64,000 nucleotides of DNA from Chlorophyllum brunneum (taxonomy: Eukaryota; Basidiomycota; Agaricomycetes; Agaricales; Agaricaceae). Under the pieces are notes generated by a model. It saw only the letters and a program-made list of their open reading frames with translations. It had not been told where the DNA came from and did not search any database. The stretch is taken from the NCBI GenBank assembly GCA_963576785.1, contig OY756141.1:1054001-1118000 (forward strand), in the 5' to 3' direction. How positions within the stretch are numbered: position 1 is the stretch's first letter; every line of letters begins with the position of its first letter. Below, one piece after another: positions 11,333 to 22,123 of this stretch. Both the position numbers and the translations under genes were made by a program.

Positions 11333-13010
11333 ATGACGGCCCGCGAACGGCCGATGCTCCTTGGACTCCTCTCACTATCTCATACCATCCTCCTCGCCAA
11401 TGCACTCGTTCCCCAGCACATAACCTTCAGTTCACACCTAGCCCTCACGTCTGCTGGACATGTAGATCAGCCCCGGGACCGCAAATTCGTTCCAAGCGAC
11501 GTACACACCCTTGTGCGCAGCAGTCTTACTCTCAAGTCACGACCAACGACTGTCTACCGTCCGCGATCACTTACAGCACTGATTGATGCACGTAGACAAT
11601 CACTGCGATACAGCGAGAGTCCCATCGAGCCTCTGGAATGGGATATCAAGGAGGTATCAGGTCCCGACATCGAGAATCGACACACATTGTCACAGTTAGC
11701 TCGCATGTCTGGGAATGCCTACGCCCTGCCTGGGTTTCCTAACTGGTACGAGGTCGATCAGGCATGGAACCAGGTAACCATCTCCTTTATTTATTGATAT
11801 ATTGTCTTACTGTTCCTAACCAGAGCTTCCCATTTGGCTGGGAGGATGACGCCGATGGTTTCAGAGGACATGTCTTCGTCTCTGGCGATAATTCAACAGT
11901 CATCCTTTCCATCAAGGGCACGACACTCAACGGGCCGACTTCGAGGAAGGATAGGTTCAACGATAATCTGCATGTATCCTACACCGAGCGGTACAGACTC
12001 GGCTGACTTTCGTACAAGGTTATTTTCGTGCTGCTGCGCACACATCGACCCTTCTTGGTTGATCCACCCCGTCTGCAAGTGTTATGCTACCCGCTGGCGC
12101 TGCGATAATACTTGTATTTCCAACGCCCTCATTGATGATAGTCTATTCTATTCGATTGGTGTCGTAAGTGCCCGTATGCGCTTTCAAACCCGCACATACT
12201 CAGTTGATCCACAGCGGCTAATGGACGACCTCATCGAGGCCTATCCTCGTGCCAATATATGGCTAACAGGTCATTCTCTGGGCGGCGCTCTTGCTTCACT
12301 CCTAGGTGCCACATACGGCTTCCCTGCCGTTACCTTCGAATCCCCTGGTGAACGCCTCGCTGCATCGCGCCTACATCTTCCACTTCCACCCTCGCCTCCA
12401 TCCTCTTCTCTACCTTTTGTCTCCTCTACTGATGATATCCTCCATCCTGCACACCCACATCTTCCCATAACTCACGTATACCATACATCTGACCCGATTC
12501 CGCAAGGTGCTTGTACAGGCATCTTGTCGCTTTGTGCGCACGCGGGATACGCTCTTGAAACCAAGTGTCATTTGGGAAAGAGTATAGTGTTTGATACCGT
12601 CGGGAGGTTGGGATGGCATGTTGACGTGAGGACCCATGTGATCAAAGCGGTGATCACCAGGTTATTGGAGGACGAGGAGATCGATTGGGGCGAGTCAGGA
12701 GATGATGGTGATGACGACGACGACGGAGGTTGGTGGCAGTGGATTAAGCGTCATTTGAGTTTGGGGAGGAGGAATAGTGGCATTATGGAACCCGTCAGCG
12801 AGGGCAAGAAGAGAGAAGTACCAGAAGCAAGGGTGGAAGATGATTGTGTGGTAAGAGTTCTTCATACTCAGAAATCTATGTCCTCTTATCCTTCCTCTGT
12901 AGGATTGTTTCAAATGGGAATTCGGTGACTTCAAGGTTCCAGGCGATGATGGCGATGGGCCAGGCGGTGGCGATGACGATATACCGGAGCCTCCAGATCC
13001 AGATTGGTGA
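11333..13010 (+). CDS. ATG15: Autophagic lipase Atg15
   Basis: Vacuolar phospholipase/lipase that breaks down autophagic and Cvt bodies after delivery through the endosomal route. An N-terminal hydrophobic anchor ([17 protein letters not shown]) follows the start; the ATG at 11354 is an alternative start. The lipase elbow GHSLGG with the nucleophile Ser is clear, as is the Atg15 signature with conserved cysteines around [31 protein letters not shown]. Exons: 11333-11773, 11824-11969, 12019-12163, 12215-12850 and 12903-13010. Intron 2 (11970-12018) only gives the conserved NDNLLFS reading if it starts with GC (GCATGT). The tail is acidic and Gly-rich, ending PEPPDPDW. Gene and frame look complete. 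Confidence 0.9.
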
Positions 13011-13159
13011 ATATAAACTGGCATCCAGTAACTTGCGCATTCGCCTCATGTATTTATATGTAATATTCGCACATGATAACTAATAAGTCCTGGGTATATG
13101 TGTCCAATTGAAACGCAAACATTGTCGCATGTGGTATCAAGTCGATGGAAAAGGTCAGC

Positions 13160-15863
13160 CTACTTCTGCGTAGGTATCTTTACCATAATATGGGAGCTTC
13201 TGATCGACTGATCCAACGGAACCTCGAACATGGCCCTCAACTCTTTCTCTTCTGGCATTGTAAACTTTTCTGACGTTGTCGAGGTCAAGCTCAAAATGGT
13301 GCGTCCTGTAGGTTCCGTATCGGGGAAGCAGTGTATACAGCTGATTCAGGGGCAATTAGCGATGTGTCACAAACAAAAGTAAGTTCTCCATTACTCACTA
13401 GGACCAATGCGCTTCCAAAGCATGCGGGTCGGAAAAAACGGTCTGTCGACATCTCTTGCATTCCAGAATGGACTTCCCTGGAAGGCTATCATCTTCCTTA
13501 GCATATACCACTGCAAGATCCTCCGGGTCTGTGATGAGGCGCCACTTCATATCGTCTGGTATCTGCTTGGTTATCCTCTTGCCTTTGCGAGAAGATGGGG
13601 TGTCCTCAGATGGCTCAGTGTGTTTCTCGAGTTCGTGTTGGACCTAGGTCAGTAGTGTCAGTCCCACCAAGGAGGAACAAGTAAGACTGCGAGAGAACGT
13701 ACCGCCATTCGCCATTTCATCCCCCAACGTACCCTGCACCTTGTGCATTCAAGTCTGCAATCCATTTCATCCATTCTCTCCGGAGTGACCTCATCGGGGT
13801 TCTCTCCACATTCCTGTATGATCATCCTCGCAATATCCGATGCTTCCCGGTCGAAGGACAGGTTTTGAGACTCACAGAACCAGGGTCTGGTGAAATATCC
13901 GCGGGAGAAAATCGAGAGATCTACCGGGTCGGTATCCCGTCTGCTGCTTGCCGTGCCAGGCTGGGATTGACATTCATGTGCGAGAATACGAGGGTAGGAG
14001 ATGGGTTCGGGGCAAGAGGGACACATGAAAAATGTTGTTGCGAGGTTGAGCACGGCAGCGTTCGATTCCGCTTTGGCCTTTCCCTTAGTGTTTGATTTAC
14101 TGCTTGTTTGAGAGAGAAGAGAGACGAGGAACTGGTTTCGGGACTCGTTCCAATCATCCGTGAAACTTGTTAGGGTCCTCGCGAACTCTTCCTGGTCCAT
14201 GATGAATGTCATCTCAGCCGAATCACTAAGAATGAAAGATTTAAAAGGTTCAGTAAGTGCGATGTCGAGGATTTTGGGCATTGTGCGAGATTGAGGCTGT
14301 CTCCTCGACCATTGGACGAGTTGCTTCTCAATAATTTCACAACGCCGAGCAATTCTATCGCGCTTCTCGCGTTCTACGCGAAGCTCTTTGACAGCTTCAA
14401 GATGTTCGATAAGCTCTGGACAAAGAGTCTCCCAAGCTAGAGAAAAATGTTACTAAAGTGATCCTTCCGTATCATCGACCGAGATGCACCTTTGTCGGTA
14501 AGAGGTCTCGCTATCCTTACTCCTGGTAGAGTCCAAAGCTGGTTGGTGTTTAAGTGGTCGAGCTCCTCTTTCCACCCTGTGTATTTGCAGATGAGAATGG
14601 CATCCTAGGAAATCCTTTTAAAAAGCCCACCCAATTCACTGAGGTTGGCAATGATGCTTGAAATGACCATGAGTAAAATAAGCCTGGACTTGGCATAAAC
14701 CAAACCTACACATCTCGCCTCTTCACCCTAATGTCCTCGAGCTCATTCTTCCTGTCTCGCTTCAGATTCCTCTGCCACTGCGCAAATTTCGACTCATCCT
14801 GTATGGGTGAATTAATTTCGAGAAAATGACTGAATAGAGAGGCCTCACCTGTCGTCTGGCGACCATCCAGTCTGCTTTTTGCTTCGCATATTCCTTCGAT
14901 TCATCGGAATCGAGGCGTCCGGGATGCATTTTGGCCTTCATTTCGTTATGTTCGCTTGCTAAAACATAGGTTTGATATCCTTGATGAAGCTCGTTGGCAC
15001 GAAAAGTTGTCGGTCAAAAGATTAACTACTCACTGCCGTGAACAAATGTCCGCAGAATCGGTATGACGAGCCAGTAGTGATGGGGGGATTTCAATACAGT
15101 GAATCTGTCTTGAGTGTAAGATCGAGGTGCCATGATTGATGGCGAACTGAACGCACTGATCACCCTCCAAGCACTTGCCACATACTCTCAATCTGTGAAC
15201 CCAGGATATGTGTGAGCCATGAGGGGAATTACATTGCTAAAAGGAAGTTGACATGTGCGTAGAATGTCAGCAGTGAAATAAAATAAAAGAGTGAGAGTGA
15301 GAGACTAACCATGCATCGTTTGTCGAACAAGAGTTTTGTGTATTGAGCAAAGTTGAGATCCAGAGGACACGAAGGGGGTGCCTGATGAGATGCATATAGA
15401 TAGTCGAATGCCTGCGGAACTGGTGAGGCTTCAAACGTCTACGAATATGCGGCGAGGGACGTACTCTCTCCCATAAAAATCGCGCCGATTTACTCATTAC
15501 AATTTTGTTCAGAGACTTGCTTGCCCATGAGATGTGCAAAAGGTCGACGGGTTCTAGAGAAGCAAAGATCTCATAGAGAACGTCCATCGGCGTTTCGGTC
15601 ATGAATTTGAGTTGGCCCCTTCTTCCCCTAACTTTGCCATCTCGTTTCGACGCTGCTGAAACCTTCGAGGTAATGGATTCTGTCGTCTCATGATGGTTCT
15701 TTTGCCTTTTTCTGGAGTTTGGCTTGCTGGTGGAAGGCTGCGAAGGCTGAGCTTGGTTCTTGCGTTGGGCTCGAGTTTGCCTGGTATTCTTCATCGTTTG
15801 AGGACCGGCGATAGCTAAGCGCTTATCACGTAGCCGCGTAGAAGACCGAATAGTTGTATCCAT
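13160..15863 (-). CDS. F-box protein, inverted paralog 3
   Basis: Third family member, opposite in strand to copies 1 and 2. A Lys/Arg-rich N-terminus leads to RGRRGQLKFM and the F-box (ETPMDVLYEIFASLEPVDLL) near residues 85-130. Exons 1 to 3 are 15465-15863, 15310-15411 (102 nt) and 15157-15236 (80 nt), the latter two matching the sizes in copies 1 and 2. Exon 3 encodes QCNSPHGSH and RVCGKCLEG. Where the other two have an intron between the 26-nt exon and the next one, this copy reads straight through YTGWKEEL. The C-terminus is longer: beyond the point where copies 1 and 2 stop it continues with MKWRLITDPEDL and a CKRC...H...H segment that may bind zinc. The final exon, about 13160-13330, is less certain; an earlier stop at 13398 is possible if the last intron is not spliced. 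Confidence 0.78.
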
Positions 15864-16470
15864 TGGGGGAAAGTCCAGGCAGAGAGGGAGGATGGGGAGG
15901 ATGGAGGGAGAAGAAAGGCGGGATGATTTATATATGAGAACGAATCACAAAAGCCATGTGGTCACGTCGGGTACAGGCATTTCCTTATAAGGACATAGCT
16001 CCCGCATCCCGCCAGACTGATATTCAGTGAGTCACTCGATGCTGACTCACGGGCGGGGGTTTGATGATGGCTACGATGTCTTCTGACTGAAGCGAGTGGG
16101 CTCGTGATGAACGGGTCCGAGTCAAGACGGTCGCTTTGTGAATCATTTACTTTCAAGGGCCAACCCATCACCTCACAGTCGGGTGGGATCTCGCGATTTC
16201 CCTCAGGTACATCAGTTGCGCAGGATCGCGTCCTCAAGGCTCAAGCAGAACGCTCATTGCTACCTACCATCAGAAAAATCATTTCATTACCTCTATTGTA
16301 TATATGTGCCGACTCTCTTTAAGATAGCTAGACCATAGGATGTCGTTTAAGACGTCAAGCCGACTTGGATGTTAGCAGCCGTTGGCTCAACAGATCAATC
16401 ACTCAAGCCGACATCGCATAGGGAGACTTAAATCTTGGATCTTGGTTGTACCAAGGAGACAGAGTCCACG
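15864..16470. other. Intergenic spacer, no gene seen
   Basis: About 600 bases between the F-box gene and the 3' end of the decayed deaminase. Apart from the TATA-like element near 15930 nothing was recognised. Short open frames overlap each other on both strands and show no family motif. Confidence 0.5.
15927..15934 (-). promoter_or_regulatory. TATA-like element before F-box paralog 3
   Basis: On the minus strand this reads TATATAAA, about 65 bases upstream of the ATG at 15863. Assigned on sequence and spacing only. Confidence 0.4.
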
Positions 16471-18570
16471 TTAGTATTTTGCTACCCGCGGACCATACCG
16501 GGTGACAACGTGTTGTAAGAAAGCGTTCCACTCTGCCTCCCAGATCCGTAACGCTTTGGCCTTCTCCTCCGAAGCCATCATCGAAAACTAGTAGTCCCAG
16601 TAAGTATTTGACTAGATATCATATAAAGTCGTATCTGATCATACCTCAATACTATCTCTAGCGAGGACCCCAACCGTGCTCAGTCCACTGACCTCACTGG
16701 CTACGAGCACCTAAGATCAATTGTGTCAGGCTGAGAGCGTCATAGGCATTTCATCAAGATCACCTGGAAGAAATCATACGTCAGGCTGATGTTTCCGAAC
16801 ATCCGAGGATAACGCAACGGGTACTCCATTGTTCAACAGAACGGGGAGTGGATGCATGGGCATCGACGATGTGAGACGCTGCCGAAGCTAAGGTATTAGA
16901 GATCACAGGTCTACGCCCAAGCTGGTCTTACCAGGACTTCATTCCTATCCCTTCATGTTAGCGAGCTCTTCTGATGGATGCTACAAAAAGCGCGCACGAG
17001 ATGGGACAGACTTCCAGTAGGATGTTTCGTTCGCGACATATTTGGATAAGCTTTGGGTGCTTCACGAGAGAAAATCTAGCAGTATTTCCCAGGTGTCATT
17101 GTATTTCCCGGGACAACCAGAATGAGGACAAACCCATGGCCGATTCTCCTAGTACCCAGGAGAATCGCATCGAAAATATTGGCATCTGCGACATTGCCAT
17201 CACCAAGCGTTTCCCCAGCATGAAAGAGGAACGGTATTTCAATGGATTCTTCAGCTTGACGCTTGCGGAAGTGTAGCAAAGGTTCAATATAATCAACGAT
17301 CGGGTGGAGCTCGTTTTCGTCGCCCACGAGATCCTACAGAGATCTAAAATACCAAGAGATTTCAAGGGTAATGGAGTAGGCCCACCTGCTATCAGATGGG
17401 GGAACTCTTTCTTAAGGGAGATACGGTCCTCGAGGTACCAATAAAGGTCCTCCGGCGCTATGGCCCTGAACGTGGTGTATATAAGCTTTCTCTATTCGTC
17501 AACGGAGGCGAAACCGCTATGTTCAGTGAGGATACTGACTTTTGCACCAAGGAACTTGTCAGCGCGGCGCTCCTCTTGAGTTCCTCCTTAACTTCACGGA
17601 TAGTCTCATCGAACATGAGAACGATATCTCGATGGGTGACATTCCGCCTCCCGTCGGCCCCACATATACCTCTGAGCAGGAACCTACTAAGTACACAAAG
17701 CTGACACAAAAATTTAGAAAACTCACTTGGCAAAAACAAAAACAAGCCTTAATTCCATATAGGATATATTATCATCTAATGAAGTCAGGAAAAAGAATCT
17801 GAGATACTGCTTGAAAACGGGGAGGATTCTTATGAGGCCCTGAAGCAAAAGTCAGTCCACGCACTACTTGAATATGTTGCCATGAACTATGGATTGCACC
17901 AATAGCCCACTTGTCAAAACCCTCAGGACCACCCATTGATGGGTCAAATGTCTCCCTTGCTTTCGCGATATGAACCCACGAATTTGGAACATAGTCGCTT
18001 GATGTTATACTGATGCCGTCCGGATTGTAGGATTCCACTGGTAAAGGCGAAAACATCGAGGAAACATTTGCTGCTGTTAAAGGTTCTGGTACACGGACGT
18101 GTATGGCGGGCTGCTGTAATGCCAAGCAAAGAAGAATGCGAGGGTCAACTGTGGCTGTAATGTGGGCGTGCAACAGTGCGCCTTTCGGCATCTGTAAGGT
18201 GGCACATGAGGATCACATTATTGTCCATCAGTCAAGCTACCGGCCTGTGAGATAATCTGAAAAATGCGCGTTTTCTCAATAATCTTTCTCCCTGTTGGAG
18301 AATCCAGATCCCAAAAGTTGTAACACTTCGTCAGCTAAACAGAATACACTGACCAGTTAAAAACTCCATGCCCGGAAATGGATGGAGTACCTCTGGATGT
18401 TCATCCTTCCAGATACTCTCAGCTTCCTCGGCTCGAATTCTCCTCACAATTCCATCTGCTTCTTTCTCCAGTGTAGAGGGAGAGTGTATCCTCGGCCGGT
18501 CTCTTCTCAGCGCTCTGTCTGCATTGATCAACTTGTTCCTTTCTTCAAAATAGTTAACCTTGTTTAGAGG
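16471..18570 (-). pseudogene. Decayed ADGF-type adenosine deaminase
   Basis: Paralog of the deaminase gene at 32994-35258, in the opposite orientation. Recognisable blocks in order: YFEERNKLI and FPGMEFLTG (about 18360-18560), MPKGALLHAH (18160-18191), GGPEGFDKW, the QYLRFFF region, GADGRRNVTHRD (17620-17660), the PHLIAG exon, FHAGETLGDG (about 17190-17220), RRIGHG, the 13-nt exon at 16932-16944, the LTYDFFQ exon and the EAEWNAF end. Breaks: the frame slips by one base near 17565-17580; the bases encoding Gly-Phe before DLVGDENEL are partly missing near 17330; and a deletion near 16800-16808 removes the Asp-Asp-Pro of the SSDDPSVFG active-site motif and shifts the frame. No ATG matching the paralog's start is present. 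Splice sites remain readable, so loss looks fairly recent. A sequencing error could explain one slip but not all three. Confidence 0.8.
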
Positions 18571-19277
18571 ATAGACAACATAGCGCAACTGGACAAGATT
18601 AGGACGCCGTGAGGCGCATGTGTTTTGTTTTACGACCCATGAACTTCGGCAATGATCCAGGGAAGGCGAATATCGTGACTCACCTGTGCTATTTTGGTTT
18701 ATCGTAACGCCTAGGATCTGTACATACAATGTGAACTGTACATCCATGAGGTGTTGAAGATCCTGACTTAAGGAACATTCTCTTCCCAAAAATAATACCG
18801 TACAAGGGAAACAACCTGTAGGTTCTGTCGCGATGTTACACATAGTAAGTGGAAAGAGTAAATAACTGCATTAACAAGTACAAGATGCCTAGCGAACAAT
18901 TGTCCATTCACTGTCCCTTGTCCGTAATGCAATATAGATCAAAGAGATTCAAAGATGAGAAAGCATGAAAGACGTGGAAAGAGGGGTTGCGGATCCCTGG
19001 GTGAAGGTTAGCAGATGATTTTGCGGATATAATTTGTACCGTAGGGAACTTATCCGCAATTAAAAGCAGCTAGGGAGACATAAACCAAACCAAACGCAAG
19101 CGTTGAATAAGGAAGGGGATGGAAGACATATCATAAATAAGGATGAAGCGGGAGGAAAGGTGAAAACAGTAAAGAGATAGAGGTAGAGAGAGGGGATGCA
19201 GATTGCTCGTGTGAAAGAGTGCGTTTACCCAGAGTAGGATTGGTCATCATGGGGATACCAACGTGCCCACTCATTTC
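18571..19277. other. Intergenic spacer, no gene seen
   Basis: Between the start of the decayed deaminase and the 3' end of the YTH gene. An open minus-strand frame runs upstream of the deaminase homology to about 18843 but resembles nothing I know. The AG-rich stretch near 19130-19200 on the plus strand is probably 3' UTR of the YTH gene. Confidence 0.45.
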
Positions 19278-21974
19278 TTAGAAAAATCCGGACTGGTTTT
19301 GTCCAGGGCTCGGATGGCGCATCACGCTTTGATGCATGGCCTGAGTCTGATTGCTCATCTGCCCCCCGTAGCCCTGCTGTCCACCATACCCTGCGCCTCC
19401 CTGCCCAACACCGTAGGCTTGTCCTCCGCCATATCCCTGTCCCCCCTGGCCATATCCTTGTCCGGTGACAGCGCCATATCCACCCATGGTACCAGTCCCA
19501 TATCCTTGGCTGGCGGGGCTGCCGTACCCCATGCCCGAGTTAGCTTGACCGTAGCTGGCCATCATCATAGCAGGCATCTGATATGGCATACTGAAGGCGC
19601 TTTGTTGTTGTGCCGTCGGTACGACTGCGGGTTGCATCTGCGGAGACTGTACAGTGGACTGGGATGCGGAATGGGGGGGAGAGTTGGCGGCAGAGCCACC
19701 CTGTTGTTGAGTTTGCATCCTTTGTAGGGCCTGGAGCTATGTGACAACTAGTAAGTGCCAATATCAATCATAGATAAGAAAAGCCGTTCCGTACCTCATA
19801 AAATGCATAATCCTGCAATAAGGAAGTTCTTGATGGGTGAGAGTGGAAGATCCTAAGCATCTCTTGACCCGCGTCTGGCAGGAGTTCTTGTGTGTCCCTG
19901 GAATTTGTGACGGGTTTTCGTTCTTGTGTGTTGCTGGAGAATCATTAGCACCAAAAGTTAGGCGAGAACGGTACGACCTACTTGAGTTTGATGTGCCTCA
20001 GAGTTGCGTTAGGAATATCTCGAACGAAGATCCATCTGACTTTGAAGACTCCTTTCCATTTGTCCGATGCCCAGACCGTGCTGCTCCTCGTATAGTCAAC
20101 CTGTGATATAGTCAGCGATGACCTCGAATTTGAAAACAAGGACATACCGGGGTGATCATCTCAGCCATACCGCAAAAATGCCCGCTGTGTTAAGAGTTAA
20201 TAGCGCGTGCGACGAGATATATCCCTAGCGTACCTGGCGTTGACACTAAAGAAGAGGTAGATCGGGCCACGACCAGCGGTCTCCTTGAATGCCTTGTCCA
20301 AGCGCTTGTTACCAGGATCCGTCGAGCTCCATATTTCATACTTGAGCGATTTGTGGACATCATCCTCAGTGTAGGATTTGATCACAAAATAACGAGCAAA
20401 CGTAGGCTTGATGTCAAAGGTTGGGGGGTTGTATCCTTTTGTGGCAATGAGCGTCGGAACATCAACAGGCGTGTTGAGCAATTGTTGGGCATTGGGTCCC
20501 ACTTGGTTGTTGTTGTTATTAGCCATCCGTTGAGGCTGTTGCTGCAAATATTGTGGGGGAATCGGTGGTACACTTGGAATGCCATCATTACTGGTGTTGC
20601 CGTTCCCAACCCCGCTTCCGGTACTCGATGAACTTGCATTCTTGCTATGGTATCCATGGTGCAAGTTTGGATTGCTGCCCCGGGCACTCAGAGGCCTCTC
20701 CCTACCCTCCCACACTCCGGACTGCGCACGCTCGTCGCTCTGACCATGCCTTTGATTGTTACCCTGGTAGTAAGGGCTACTGACGCTAGCCGATCCACCA
20801 CGTGGTAAACCAGCTCCAAGGGGTGTCTTGCGTCCGTCGAAATCGGTCACGAGTTTGAGATTGTTGTTTCCAGCGTTCTGCTGGTGTCTAGGGGCTCCAG
20901 GGGGTTGGAGTGGCGGTGGATGAGTAGGGTTAAATCGCGGTGGGTGCACACTCTGGCCAGTGCCAATACCACCATAGGCGCCGTAATATTGTTGAGCATT
21001 ATTGTTACTCGCGATTTCGAGAGCAGATAATGCGCGCTGTACATCATCAATGGCGGCATTGTTATTTTGATTCGGAATGGAAGTAAAACCAGAATTAGCG
21101 CGCCAGTCGGTGTTTTGGCCCCCGTTACTACCAGGCGTCCAAGGGGATTGACGGCCAATAGGACTGGTAGGGTAATTCTGCGCCTGATAATATTCTTCAT
21201 ATTGACCTTGATCTGCCGTTTCCGCGCCGTCCTCGTCTTCGGGCTGCTGAATTGCCTCCGGGGGGGTGTTGGCCTGGTGGTGATGGGCATGTGAACCTGG
21301 TAGAGTTGCCTGGAGGGTGCCCGAGCGTTTGAGACCCAAGTTAATCTTGCGATTAACACTGGGTGCAGCAGTCAGAGAGACATGCCTCCGCACGTTAGCG
21401 CCTGGGGGAGGTGAAGTTGAAGCTGAGTGGGGAGAAGTGGAGGATTGAGACTGAGACTCGACTGCAGGCTCCTGTGGCGACGGCTGATAGACGGTTAGTT
21501 GTTTGACATTGGTGGGAAGTGATTGAGCGGAACATCGCACCTCTTCTGCACCGTATGAAACGTTCCAGGGCTCTTCGTCTCCCTCGTGACCGGCAATAGC
21601 GGCGAGAGAGTTAACAGTCTTTGGTGTCAATGTGCCTGACTTGGAGCCATGAAACGCTGTCGAAAGGTTTAGCAAAGTATATAGTGAAGATCGCGATCGA
21701 TAGACGCACCTCGATTGTACCTAGTAGGAAGAGAAGCTTGACGGTGAAGGCCGGTCTTCTCGCCGACAGCGCCAATACCACCGACCCAGTCCTGGTCGAC
21801 AGGTTCATCGTCGTTCCAAATGGAGGACTGGTCTGGTGTTTCCTCGCTGATACTCTCCTTGGCGGCATTGCGTGCTGTGCGAGAGGCTGCGGTGATTGTG
21901 TGGTGGCGACGGACACTACCTGAGGAGGGGGGAGAGGAGGGAACCGGAGGGATGGGGTAGTTCTGGGAAGACAT
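19278..21974 (-). CDS. YTH-domain m6A RNA reader (YTHDF/Pho92 type)
   Basis: Cytoplasmic reader of N6-methyladenosine in mRNA. A short first exon (21710-21974) begins [13 protein letters not shown] long low-complexity exon (20234-21656) is rich in Pro, Gln, Asn and Ser. The YTH domain starts near the end of exon 2 ([34 protein letters not shown]) and continues over short exons: [30 protein letters not shown] and [11 protein letters not shown]. The three tryptophans of the m6A-binding cage seen in YTHDF proteins are present: YEIW, then the two in VWASDKW. The C-terminal tail to the stop at 19278 is a GYG/GQ-rich prion-like stretch, as in condensate-forming RNA-binding proteins. The gene is divergent from the NADH dehydrogenase with about 150 bases between starts. 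The frame is intact. Confidence 0.9.
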
Positions 21975-22123
21975 CGTCGCTGGACTGGACGATGGGTGGT
22001 GAGAGGAAAGTGTGTGAGGCAGATCTCGAAGGAGGTGTTACCCCTTAGCAAAATTATTTATTTCTGTAATTGATTTCATGATGTCAACGGCTTCTCCACG
22101 ACCCTTTCTCTCTTTCTACCACC

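Noticed and set aside
13658..13700. Stop of F-box paralog 3 at 13658
   Set aside because: Lies inside a splice-competent intron (GTACGT...CTAG) after WRMA; splicing restores the HELEKH block conserved in the other copies.
20847..21359. 170-codon minus-strand open frame inside the YTH gene
   Set aside because: Shadow of the low-complexity exon in another register; it has no motif and the YTH register is continuous with the domain.
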